NCBI GenBank assembly: GCA_036939755.1
Contig: JALLAZ010000008.1
Location: 1 to 34,968 of the forward strand
Reading direction: 5' to 3'
From: Stephanodiscus triporus
Taxonomy: Eukaryota; Bacillariophyta; Thalassiosirophyceae; Thalassiosirales; Thalassiosiraceae
DNA: 34,968 bases
Below are positions 11,601 to 22,405 of this stretch, one piece after another. The position numbers and the translations under genes were made by a program. Each line of letters begins with the position of its first letter. The stretch's first letter is position 1. Below the pieces are notes generated by a model. It was given only the letters and a program-made list of their open reading frames with translations, did not search any database and was not told the DNA's origin.

Positions 11601-14600
11601 AACATTTTTGTAACAAATATCCGCGGTCTGATACGCAGCCTCTCCACAAACAAAAGAGTAAGTAGTAACTTTGGCAGATTTCTGTTGGCACACTTCTTCA
11701 TCACCTCCGTTAGTTCTACATCGGCCGGGCTGCCAATTAGCTTTCCCACTTTCACATTTTGCATACCCATACATGCGAGTAAAGTCGTTCTCTTGTCAAT
11801 ATCAAAAGAGCTGTCCAATGAAATTATTGCCATGCCATTATCATCAGTTACCTCTCCGGGAGCTTCTGAGAATAGTGTCAAAGACGTTTCAAGTATTGCA
11901 TACGCCGAGGCTTTCTGAGAGTCTGACATACGAAAGGTGCCGTCCATATCCCTTCCAATCTTGTGCATGACATCATCAATCGCATCGCAGCAGATCGTTA
12001 CTGACCACATAGATACCAAATCATTGAAGTGCGATGAATTTTCCAAAAGATGCCCAGCAGCCGCACGAGATGTCGATCGAATATCTTCATCGTGCGATGA
12101 GTACGCATTCACACATGCTAAGAAATCTAGCGCTTCTTTCATGGTAATCCCCGTTGTTTCGCCACATTTGTCAATTTTTTTCAGTTTTTCATGTGATCCT
12201 CTTCCTGAGCTAGACGAGAATATGGTGCCTGGTATGGGTAGATCCTCGCACAAGATGTGGGTGTTCCGGCCCTTGCCATCATTGATACCAAAACGCAATA
12301 GTGCGCAAGCAGGTACCATGGCATTGATTATGCTGCACAAAACCCGCTGCCAGCGATGGACCGAAGTGAGAGCATCAACAATTTGCTTCACTCTATGTTT
12401 ATGATCATTTTCACTGCTCACTACTTCGTCCACCAAATTAGATATTGCGGGAGAGTGAATCATCAATGATGAGGCCTGGAGCACTTCAGACAATAGAGTT
12501 TCCCACTGTTGATTGGCACGGCGCTCGCCCATAAATACCTTCCATGACTTGAAAAACTCGGCGCCTACTACTCTTTGGGCAGAGGTTGTGACAAATGCAC
12601 CTCCTGCCAGACGTTGCTTAGTCGACATTGAAAACAGCAACAGCGAGAAGATGGAATCGTTCATTCCACACAATGATGCAACGTGGGAATAAAACGACCC
12701 GCTCAAATCCACGGGATGATGATTTTGAGCAAAAAATAATTGCAACGCGACAGCCTCTCCTTCTTGGATCAAATTCTCTGTCTGATCAAGCGTGCGCAAC
12801 ACAAGCTGCATCGCACCAAAATAAGACCTCCAAACCTCCATACCAAATTTAGTCAGCGACGAAAGCGCACGTGTGGAAGAATCGACAGCAATTGATGGGA
12901 GGATGTCGTTGCGCAATCTGCAATTAGTGTCCAACCAATCAGGGTAGCAAGGCGCGGCGCCAAGTTCCAAACATGCCTCATGAAGGCGTTTCAGGGCATG
13001 ATTGCGCAATACACCAACACTACTAGCGGAAGTACCATATATTTCTATGTCCGACTCCTCTGAAAATCGATCAGTAGAATTTCTCAGCGGAAAACCTTGG
13101 GGCGGTGATGAGGATGCCACTTTATGTAGGCGTTGCGCTAAACCCATGTCATTCTGTCCTGGACGACAATGCATGCTGATAACAAATGAGATGAATATTG
13201 GCAAGGCCTCATAATAGGCGAATGTGGCGATGCTTGGAGTCATAGTGGCGGTGATGGGCGATGTCTCGCCAATCTCTACCGCCAATAACGACAACATCTT
13301 TTCGGCACTATTCAATCCCCGTAAAAGTGTCTCGTCCCGTCTATGTGACGACACCGTACTCTGGCCTGCCCTCATTACCACCGCCCCATCGTGATAATCT
13401 TGAGAGGATGTATCACTGGCCTGCATTAGTTCGTGTAGCTCACACATGTCAACCCTCAATCTCATGATTCTTTCTACTGCACTCAAGGTGCTTACAACTG
13501 TAGCGGATGCGGGGCCATCCCAAGATAGAGGTGTCCACGAAGACAATTTCGCGGCGGCATTCCACGAGCTAAAGAGTAAATGGCATCCATCATTCGTGGC
13601 GGTTTGAAATCCAAAAGTTAGACCCAGGAGGATTGCAGACTCCATCATTTTGTAATCATTTATATCTTCGAACACTTTAGTGGCAGACGGTGAGCTGCTC
13701 CCCGGCGACGGTGAAGGGAATGGCAACGACGGGGAATGCCATGCAGCGAAAATTGACTGAAAATACTCTTTATGAAAGAGAGCAGGAGTTTGATTATTCT
13801 CGTCAATAGCGGGATGTTGTGTTTTTTTTTTTAATCTTGGCATAAGATAGGTTGTATTCTCCACCTCCTTCAATAACAAAGGTCTTGCATGGTCGAGACT
13901 TGACATCACATCCGCAGCGGACGCGCAGAGTGTTATTCCCCTTGCAATGAGCCCAGTGTCACCATTTTCGAAAGCCCAATTACATTGTAGTCCTTTATGC
14001 AAAATGGCTATAAAACGCAACAGCATCACCTTCTGGTCAACTCTCGGGAGTTTTGACATGGACAGTGCAAACAATCGTGCATCACGGAGCGAAAGCAGGA
14101 CATCTTCTTCAGTGGTAGTCACTGTCATCTCCGAAGTCTTGGGTAGATTTGATAGAACTCCGATATAAAGTTCCAAGCTATTGAGGAAGGAATGGCATAG
14201 AAAGTGTAGTTCTACTGCATGTTTGGGGAGCTGAGCAATAGGTACGTCATCAAATGAATCATCTCTTGAGGAATAGATAACTAATTGTGATATCAGGGCA
14301 TGCTGTGGAGCATTTACTGTATTGATAAAGAGAATGAGAGACAGAAAGCATGATGAACAATGGTCGAGGAACAAATGCTGCAGACGGCCGACGTCAGATT
14401 ACTCACGATGTAGAGGCCATAGATCTTTATCGCCAAGGTCAACTTGTTTGATGCCGATAGTATTGTCACTAGCACTAACTCTCTGAGACAGTTGATTCCC
14501 CACTGCAATGACGGCACGGAATAATTGTAATCTGCTTTCTTGATTACCTAAACAGTGCATTATGCGTCCTTCTCCGCATCCAATGGTAAGGGACAACTGG

Positions 14601-17600
14601 ATATGCCATTCCCATAAAAGATGTTCCCATGGCTCAAAAATGTCCGAACTGACGTTTGGATCACCGGGACCCGCTGCCCTAGCTTCTGTGTTGAATTCAT
14701 TCTTCACAAGATCCAATCGAGGGCGAATCAATTTCTCCTCCAATTGATATCCTAATTTGACAAATGTCAATACCTTATCCATGGACAAACACCTGCGGAA
14801 AAATGATCTGATCATATGAGCTGCATTATCACTGGAGAAGGTCGAGGTCCTCGAATCGGCAGCATAAGCCAGAGATTGGACGAGAGCTTGCAGGGTCGCA
14901 ACAGCGAGAGCGCTTCGGGAAAATGTTTTCCTGCAATATATAAAGGACGGGCACAAACCCAAAAGAGATGGGGCGTCAATAGATAAAATATGGTTGGAGA
15001 AAGTGTGTTAGATATAATGGAGGGTATGACATATCACACCAGTGTGTAAATATTTCATGCTCTGCTCTGTTCTGCTCTGCTCACCTTGGATGAATCTCTG
15101 GCCCAAGTATCTCCAAAACAGACGTAATAAATTCATCAGCCTTCCTCTTCTTCTTCTTTGAGGTCATCGACTTTTTTTTATTTGACGATTGTTCTCCACC
15201 TCTCACACTGCCACCTCCTTGGAAATGCATCTCAGGACCAAAGTCATAGCAGCAAGAAACTAATTCCAAAAGGCTCTGTATCAGGGATGATATGGCATTG
15301 ACGTAGGTTGTGGCAACCAAGCCGCCAACGTGGGAGGATTCAGAGGTGGGGGGCTCATTGCCGCCTTCGGCAATCTGAGCTCGAATGAACAAAGAGATGA
15401 TCTCAGCAGTATTTGACATCCCCGATGACGATAACGACGAGGATGTGGCGCCTTGGAGAGATTGAGTCTCAGTAAGAGAGGCATCAACAGCGGAATTGGA
15501 TTTGTCGTCGTCGATGAAGGAGAGAAGACGATAGGTACTAAAGGAGACGCTTGAGGACGAGGAAGAGGCTGCAGCTGATTGGGCTGCAGAATCGGGCTGG
15601 GCATTTTCGGTATTTGTATCAAGCGGCTCATTGAGTCGATATGTCGTCAGTATTTCCTGCGGTAATGATGCTGTAGACGACGACGTTGATGCCCCAGATC
15701 TGACCATGCCCAACAAAACACTTCTCAGACACTCAGAAAAGTTGCAGACAGCCAAAGAAAGGAGTTTGGTATCCAATGCAACAGACATATGACCTTCTTG
15801 CAACTCCTCGTAGCTTCGGGAAAAGCAACCCAGAGCTACGGCAGAACCAATCACGATTATCTTACCCTTGCTATCGTTGGAGCTTGCCAAGAAAGCACTT
15901 GACGCTGCTGAACGATCGAGCGTTTCGAGTGTTCGATGCATGAATGGATAATAGTACCTTGCGGAGGAAATACCGCCCGATTGATCCTTCGAGCTGCTGA
16001 CGGGGCTGCTGCTAGCATTGGTGCGTCGTCTTGATGACGGACTAATGCTTCCAAAAACATTATCATCATCATTCACGAGCACGAATCCCTTCTTTGGCAC
16101 GCCTCCATCACTTGTCGAATCATCATGCAAGAGATTAAAAATATCACACATACACTTCCAGTGACATTTGATCAAGCGTTTCGTCAGCAGCGCAGTCAGA
16201 CTACGGTTATCAGGGCGTATCCATACTGGAGTTGATCCACGTTTGTTACTGCCAAGGCTGCCGCTACCACCGCGAGGAGAGGTTGAGGAGCGTGTGGCTC
16301 CCGCCCGGGAAAAACAGTGTGGACTGCGCACTGCTGATATGGCCGCTTTAGTAGCAGTGACTCTTTTATTCTTCATGTCATTGTTGAAACCCTTGTTGGT
16401 TTGGGATCTTTTGCGTGAGCTACGACGAACTTCCGGTGAAGCCTCAGCAGCCACTGCAGTTTCTGCAGCGGCAGATGATGACGATTTGGGTGCGCTTATT
16501 TGAGAGGATTTAGTAACGGTAGCAGCATCCTCTTCATCATCAACAACGGCAACCACACCAATCACTGCCTTGACATACTCATCCATCCATCCAGAACTGG
16601 GGGGGCTCAACCCTCCCGTGGCACCGGCATCGTATATAGTATCAATCATTGCCGATATGAAAATAATAAGGGCTAGATTGCCTGGCACTCCTCTACTACT
16701 AATGTCAGCAGTCGGCTGATCAGCGGCCATGGTGAATATCCTTTGGGTAGTGGTGATGAACTTGACATTTTCCTTCTTCGTTTTCCTCCTCTTTGCAGGA
16801 AGCACTGCAACTGCCGATGAGGATGAAACCAAAGCCTCGGCGGAAAGAGATAACGGAGCGGCAGCAGCAGTGCCGTCATGAACAACGACGGTAGTATTTG
16901 TCAATTCCATAACCTCTTCACATACTTCAGCATTTCGCAACATCTCCGCTCCCATTTCCAACAGTCTTTTCTGACCAGAGCATAGCCAACCAAACGCCAG
17001 CACAGCCCATCTTCGTATGGACACGTGCACATCAAAAGAAATGTGATTTTCGATCCGCGAGGATAATAATGTCGACAGCTCAGAATAGTCTGGTTTGCCT
17101 GCGGAAGTGGACGTTGTCTCCCGTGTCTTCTTCGGGTGCACGCTGCCGCTGCTCTGCGCCTCCTTCTTTCCAAAACATTCCTCGAGAACTAATGATATCA
17201 ATCTGTAATCCTCCTCATCGATGAAAACTAATTCGGTAACGTCATGGCAAATTTGTGCTAGGCGGAAGTCCTCAGTAACTTCTTCCTCGTCATGTGCATA
17301 CTGCACTTCCTTTCCTTCTTCGAATCCTTCTCCTGCCCTCCAAACATGTGATGTGGAAGATACGCAATGAAACCCCACCTCATAATCTGTCAAAAGGCGT
17401 GCCAGCAGCGAATTCCACATTGAGATGGTTTCAGCGCCCATAGTAAGATGTGCATGTCCCATGGATGACATCGGTGACGACAATGCTCTGCCAACATCAC
17501 TGCTGCCGGCGCTGCCTCCGGCAGCGGTGGCTGTAGCATGAGCAGTAGTGGTGGCGCCGACAGACTCAAGCGCAGAGCACGAAAAGTAATCAAAGTTAAG

Positions 17601-20003
17601 GATCGATGCCGTCGCTGCTGCTGCCGCGGCCGTCGTCGCAGTAGTCGTCATTGGCGCACCCTCCCCGCAAGAAATTCCCGACGAAGTGATGGGGGCTCCG
17701 TTGCTGCTGCTCGACGCCTTGCGTAAAGTTCCGTAATTCAGCGTTGATATCGAAGATGATGCGGATGACGTCACCAGGAGCCTAGGTTTGGGCGTGAGCT
17801 GAAATGCCATTTCCAGGGTCATCAATCCCGACCAGAGACACTTGCGCAAGATGATGCGCTCGACGGCGTTGTCGGAGAGAGGGTGGACATCGTTGTTGTG
17901 ATGGTCATTGTTGACGTTGTCGCCTTGACCACCCTTCTTGCCGCCGCCCACCGCCCCCCAGTCCACATTTTTGTCCGCGACAATCCCCATATCCTTCCCC
18001 TCGCCCGAATCATTCCCGTTCTCATCTCCGTTATCTTTGTCGCCGATGCAAAACGCCGCCGTCGTTGTCGGCATCGTCTTCCCCAGCGTCTCCAGCCCAT
18101 ACAGCGCACCCATTACGCCGCTGGTCATGGCGCGTCCCACTGCTGCCTTGGCATGCGAAATCATTATGCGCTTCGTCTCCGCCGTGCAGCCACCACCGCC
18201 GACGGTCCCCCCGAGGCCCGGCCTGCCGTCGTGGAGCGTTCCCGTAGTCAATCCAACGACGACGCCACTGCCTCCGTCGTGCAGCGCATCGTCGGAGTAG
18301 GCAGAGAAATCAAAGTTCCCTCCTCCTCCCGTCGTTCCCGTCGTTCCCCCTCCTTCCGCGTTAGTCCGGGGCAAGGGGGAACCGACGCCTCCCAATGTCG
18401 CTGTCGCAGCCGCTGCGGCCACGGCGCCACCAACGGAACGAGAGGACTTAACCTTGGTGATGCTCTCCAGGAGCGCCCGATCGTTGACTAGGCACTTCAA
18501 GAGGGGGTGGGAGAGGGAGATTAGCGCTATTGCAATTACCCTCTCCTCCATCGCTGTCGTTGTCCCCTCCCCCTTCTCCCTACCCTCGCATTCGCGCTCC
18601 CGCTCGCGCTTCTGAAGGTACGCAAGGAGAACGTTGATCGCGTGCGTGGTCGCCATGATCAGGTGAGCGTCATCGCTCCCGTCGGCGTCCGGGTCGCCCC
18701 CGCGGGGTGGAGCATCATCCCCACAATTGTTTTTCGCGTCGTCACCCCCTCCGGCCCCCAAGGGGTCGTCGCCATGGCCATTCTTCCGTCGTCCCCCCAG
18801 CCGCTGCCGCGACCGCCCCCCTCCCGCATCAACCCCGTCCTTCTTCCTCCTCCTTCCCCTCCCGGCGACGGCGGAGGACCCCCCCTTCCCTCCAGACGGC
18901 GACGTCGCTATCGCCGCTGACTTCGAGACTGGGATGCCGGCGGCGACGTCCTCGCCCGAAAGCGACGCCGCGTACGACGCCAGGTCGGGCGCGAAGGACG
19001 GTGCGATGGCCGCGACGTCCTTGTCCTCCTCCTCGTCATCGTCTTCTTCGTCGTCGTCATTGTCATGCCCGTCGGGACAGGCCACGTAAGCGACGCGCCC
19101 CTCCACCATCGCTCTCAGGGCCGACGCGCACCTCGATTTGCTCATGGAAAGGAGACGCATGCGAAATAGGATGTCGGACAGGAGCGATGATTTCGAGAAG
19201 CGACGGATGATTGGGAGGTGAGAGTGGGAATTGTTGTCCTCCTCCTCGTCCTCGTCCTCGTCCTCGTCGTCGTCGTCGTCGTCGTCGTTGTCATCGTCGT
19301 CATCCTCCCCTTCTTCCATGTCTCCCTCATGTTCCTTGTCCACAACATCAGTCGATGACAATAGTGACTTGGACTGTTTCTTCTTCTTCGTCGACTTCGT
19401 CCTCCTGGGCTTGGCGGCGTCGGCATTTTCTTTCTTCTTTTTCTTGTCCTTCTTCTTCTCCGCCTCCTTATCGGAAACGATGGCGGAACTGTAAAAAGGA
19501 AGAAGACGCGACGTGTGGCCGATTTAGATAATGACGAACAAGCGCTTATTCAAGTTTGGGGTGATCCATTTTTTTTGCAAGAAAGACATCTGAATGCAAT
19601 GAAATTGATGCGTTGTTCTCGACGAACACGCTTTCCTAGGTGATCAATGCACGTGAACAAGAAAAGCAATACACAGGGTTTGATGTACAATCATCTAGCC
19701 CCCCCTCTGAGAGGTGTGACCAACAATAGAGTGCAGTTCGAACTCCTCAGTGACGAACCCGTAAACATTACATAAGCAGTGATCTCGAGATCTTTCTTAA
19801 TTGACCCGTTTTCTCATGCCAGTTCACGATCACAAGACAGCGACGGACGGTGAAATGGCAGCGCGTGCAGGAAAGTGAAACGAAAAAACGCACCTCGGAG
19901 CGCCATCGTCATCGCCCCCGTCGACGGCGATCGCCGCCGCGACGTCGTTGGCGTCGACGGGGTCATCGTTATCCCTCCTGCGCTTGGACCGACGCGGTGG
20001 CAT
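2616..20003 (-). CDS. UBR4: Giant UBR4/BIG-family N-recognin, E3 ubiquitin-ligase homologue (13 exons)
   Basis: Exons, 5' to 3': 19894-20003, 15085-19488, 14407-14930, 10083-14316, 9710-9992, 9346-9621, 9165-9267, 8295-9076, 6431-8202, 6252-6350, 5527-6169, 3804-5449 and 2616-3732. All phases agree; 15993 bases encode 5330 residues, close to the roughly 5100-5200 usual for animal UBR4 and plant BIG. Residues 1-700 are charged low-complexity (Lys-rich, then an Asp/Glu run). A UBR box lies at about 2795-2851 (HWYNCYTCG, CHKGHDIGYSRKSSFFCDCG), the fold that binds N-terminal degrons in this family. After a beta-rich WD-like stretch come a ZZ-type finger at about 3908-3945 (YQCDSC, CKRCY), a GRF-like finger at 4166-4201, and a four-cysteine-pair zinc region at about 4888-4931 (YCPRC, CGNCG, CRKC, CVECGYC), all in the BIG/UBR4 order. 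Relatives act in N-degron protein quality control and, in plants, auxin transport. The C-terminal hemi-RING region expected for catalysis is absent. Confidence 0.92.
15061..15083. repeat. Short TCTGCTCTG-type repeat in UBR4-like intron 2
   Basis: Pyrimidine-rich repeats of TCTGCTCTGT/TCTGCTCTGC adjoin the donor side of intron 2 (14931-15084), overlapping the splice donor. It is a simple low-complexity repeat, recorded only because slippage here could touch the splice site. Confidence 0.5.
19489..19893 (-). other. Long first intron of the UBR4-like gene
   Basis: This 405-nt intron runs from donor GTGCGT after the 36-residue first exon to acceptor CTTTTTACAG. It is several times longer than the other introns in the window. 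It has no open frame of note and no RNA gene that I can fold. A TTCGAA-type stretch near 19737 resembles a tRNA T-loop, but its flanks do not pair. Confidence 0.7.
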
Positions 20004-20342
20004 GGCTCGTTTTTCTTTTCTTTTCTTATTATTCGCTTCCTCCTACCCCCACCGCAAATTCAATATCCCCGCCGATCGGATGTTTGAGGATGATTATTGT
20101 GTGGAGGCGTCGATCGTTCTTTGCGATGTCGTGAGGGAGACTTGCTCGCTTACTTGCGCGCGATAGATTTTACGTGGGATACTCGAAGATTTTGTAAGAC
20201 ATGGGAAGCGGGACTCACACCAAGCCAGACGTTCTTTTCCGCCCCCTATTTTACCTTATTTAGAGAGTAGCAAGCCTGCTGTCGCCGACCCCCGACCCCC
20301 CGCGCCGTCGCCACTCTACCCTACCACTCATTCAAAGCGATC

Positions 20343-20387
20343 ATGACAAAGAAGTCGAGACAAGGCGAACAAGCCAAGCAACGCTAG
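20343..20387 (+). other. Upstream ORF 1 in the leader of the ankyrin-MYND gene
   Basis: An ATG opens a 14-codon ORF (MTKKSRQGEQAKQR) ending in TAG, 60 bp before the main ATG. If the transcript starts upstream of it, this ORF could reduce initiation on the main frame. The transcription start is unknown. Confidence 0.3.
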
Positions 20388-20396
20388 ACGCCGCCG

Positions 20397-20426
20397 ATGA
20401 TCATTATCGAGGCATTGCGTCATTGA
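20397..20426 (+). other. Upstream ORF 2 in the leader of the ankyrin-MYND gene
   Basis: A second ATG opens a 9-codon ORF (MIIIEALRH) ending in TGA, 21 bp before the main start. With ORF 1 it makes two consecutive uORFs, a pattern compatible with translational control but also expected by chance in a leader of this length. Confidence 0.3.
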
Positions 20427-20446
20427 GATTGAGCGCCCAATTTAGC

Positions 20447-22047
20447 ATGTCAGCCCAAGCCAATCGACTTTGGGCTCAGGTTAATATTCCCAAATCGGCA
20501 TCGGATCAAGCGGTGTTGTATCGTGATTTGATTGGAACTACGCGGACGGATCAATTGATGAATGATAACGATCCTTACGGAGACGGCGACCAGCGTCGAT
20601 TACCGAATGAATCCCAATGTCAGGTCTTTCGCAATATTTGGACCCTTGGGGGCGATCTCGAATATTTGTTGTATCCGGATCCTACGAGTGTTTCGGGAAG
20701 AGGATTTACGCCCTTGGCCTTGGCTTGCGCCACCGGAAACAAGACACGAGTCGAAACATTGTTGAGGGCATCTGCCAATGACGACGCGAAGAGGACGCAA
20801 CTGCTGGAATTCAGAGAATCCGCATTGCGCCTGTCGCCGTTGTTAATTACAATTGCGCTCGCCAAACATCCTGGCACGGTCCACTATCGCACTCAATATC
20901 CCACGGAAGAGATGGATTTCGCTGGAGTTGCCGAGGTCTTGCTGCAGTATGGAGCCAGACCCGACGTCAAGGATGTGGCAGGCAAGAATGCATCTCATTA
21001 CGGATCCGGATCTCACGCGACGGAGGTGTCTCTAAAGATTACTGAAATGTGTATCAACGCTGCCAAGTCTTGTCGATTTTACGGCAAAATAGTCACCCTA
21101 AAAGGACTGCCCAACGAAGAATATAATGAACTCGAAGGTAAGCTGGGAGGTTACCTACAATAGTCGACCAAAATCGAAGGGCAGTGTATTTGCAAGTTCC
21201 TTCTCCTCCCTCTAACGAGATGAGAACCAACGAACTTACGATTCAACCCAAGAATATTTATTTCAATGGCGAGCCCATCCTAGATGAATCTTACGAATTG
21301 ATTGATATCCCTGATCGACTGGGTGCGGTCCCACTTCACGAAGTCCTCACCAGCGAACGGGTCGATTTGGCCCGATTTCTTTGTGACATGCATAAGGCGT
21401 CCTTAGATATTCCGGATTGTTCGGGTATAACGCCTCGAAAGATGGCTTTTGGGACTCCGGGACTATTCATTAACTCAACAATTGAAACGATTCGGAATTA
21501 TGGAATAAAGTCTCGTGTTTGTCGTAAATGTGGCAAGGATCAAATCGGGAATGAATTTAAGCGCTGCGGCCGATGTGGAAAAGTGTACTATTGTAGCAAG
21601 GAGTGTCAAGTGGCCGATTGGTCAAGTCACCGCGCTAGTTGCGTTGACAGTTCCAAAGGAGTTGTCCTGCAAGATCCTCAACAGGCCAACTTGACTGATC
21701 CTATCATGAGAAGCTTTCAGGAAGGTTGTCAAAACAGACTCCTGGTCAGTTCTAGTCGAAGAGGTGCCTTTCGCCATGGAACCTACCGAAAGCCCGATAA
21801 TGTAGAAGTTGGAGAAAAGTTTTGGATCAAGGTTCAAGTCGGAGATGGCAAGCCTCATTTGGTCTACGATCAATCGCGCCAGTGTAGCTTTTATTACTTT
21901 CCGAGCCAGCCGGGATTTGATGAGATCTTGCGAAAAGTTCTAGCTGAGCCGGTGAGTATGGGACAGAAGTGCCACTTTCAGGCCTCCTTCGGCGTCGACG
22001 GGAACTGCACCGTCTTTCCTTCTACCGCCAAACTACTGGAATGGTGA
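20447..22047 (+). CDS. Ankyrin-repeat protein with a MYND zinc finger (2 exons)
   Basis: Exons 20447-21137 and 21185-22047 are joined in phase 1 across a 47-nt intron with donor GTAAGC and acceptor GGGCAG, giving 517 residues. The chosen start is the first in-frame ATG; the frame opens slightly earlier only from a TTG. Ankyrin-like units are visible at about 86-110 (GFTPLALACATGNKTRVETL), 157-190 (EVLLQYGARPDVKD) and 277-320 (VPLHEVL, DIPDCSGITPRKMA). A full MYND finger follows at about 343-382 (CRKCGK, CGRCGKVYYCSKECQ, DW, HRASC) with all eight zinc ligands in place. The last 130 residues are globular and unfamiliar. MYND fingers bind proline-rich partner peptides, so a scaffold or adaptor role is likely, with no catalytic domain seen. 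The target is unknown. Confidence 0.85.
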
Positions 22048-22405
22048 TATTGTCTGTGGGAGTCAGGGGTATTGTGGCTAATCTCAGTCAACATGTCCTG
22101 CGCTGTTCATTGCGGTTTAACTCATAAAATCTCACCTAATGGAGACTGCCGACCAATTAGGCACATTTAGGCAGGGGCTAAAGGCTTATCTCTCTAGAGG
22201 AGGGGCGGGGCCCACAAAGTGATCCAGTTGCGCGATTTGAATGGTTGTCTCAATTTGCCTTTGTCTTTCTCAGCAAAAGCAGAGCAAAATAAGTGACGGA
22301 GGAATGCATTACCAAAATAAGTTAGCAACGATAAGTGCTTTGATCTTGGTGGATTTCATATATTTTGCTTACTACTCCAAATCTATGGAAGATCAAAACA
22401 AGTGA
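22048..22405. other. Convergent intergenic region
   Basis: These 358 bp separate the 3' ends of the ankyrin-MYND gene and the helicase gene. No ORF or RNA gene is evident and no canonical AATAAA is seen for either neighbour. A short motif, AGGAATGCAT followed by an A-rich stretch, occurs near 22301 and again near 22411, just inside the helicase 3' end. Confidence 0.55.

Larger units (their letters stand above)
20004..20446. promoter_or_regulatory. Shared upstream region of the divergent UBR4-like and ankyrin-MYND genes
   Basis: These 443 bp lie between two start codons pointing away from each other and must hold both promoters and both leaders. On the UBR4-like side a purine-rich AAAAGAAAAG tract precedes the ATG. 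On the other side the leader carries two short upstream ORFs. I see no clear TATA box or other named element, so promoter function is inferred from position. Confidence 0.55.

Noticed and set aside
11439..11918. Plus-strand frame of 159 codons inside UBR4-like exon 4
   Set aside because: It is antisense to a conserved coding exon and has no recognisable domain.
18642..19210. Several plus-strand Pro/Arg/Ser frames opposite UBR4-like exon 2
   Set aside because: They mirror low-complexity codons of the real exon and overlap one another in different frames.
19720..19760. tRNA-like T-loop in the long first intron
   Set aside because: A TTCGAA core is present, but the flanking bases do not form a T stem and no acceptor or anticodon stem is found.
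21184..22047. MYND half as a separate gene from the ankyrin half
   Set aside because: A 47-nt phase-1 intron joins them, and further ankyrin-like sequence lies on the MYND side.
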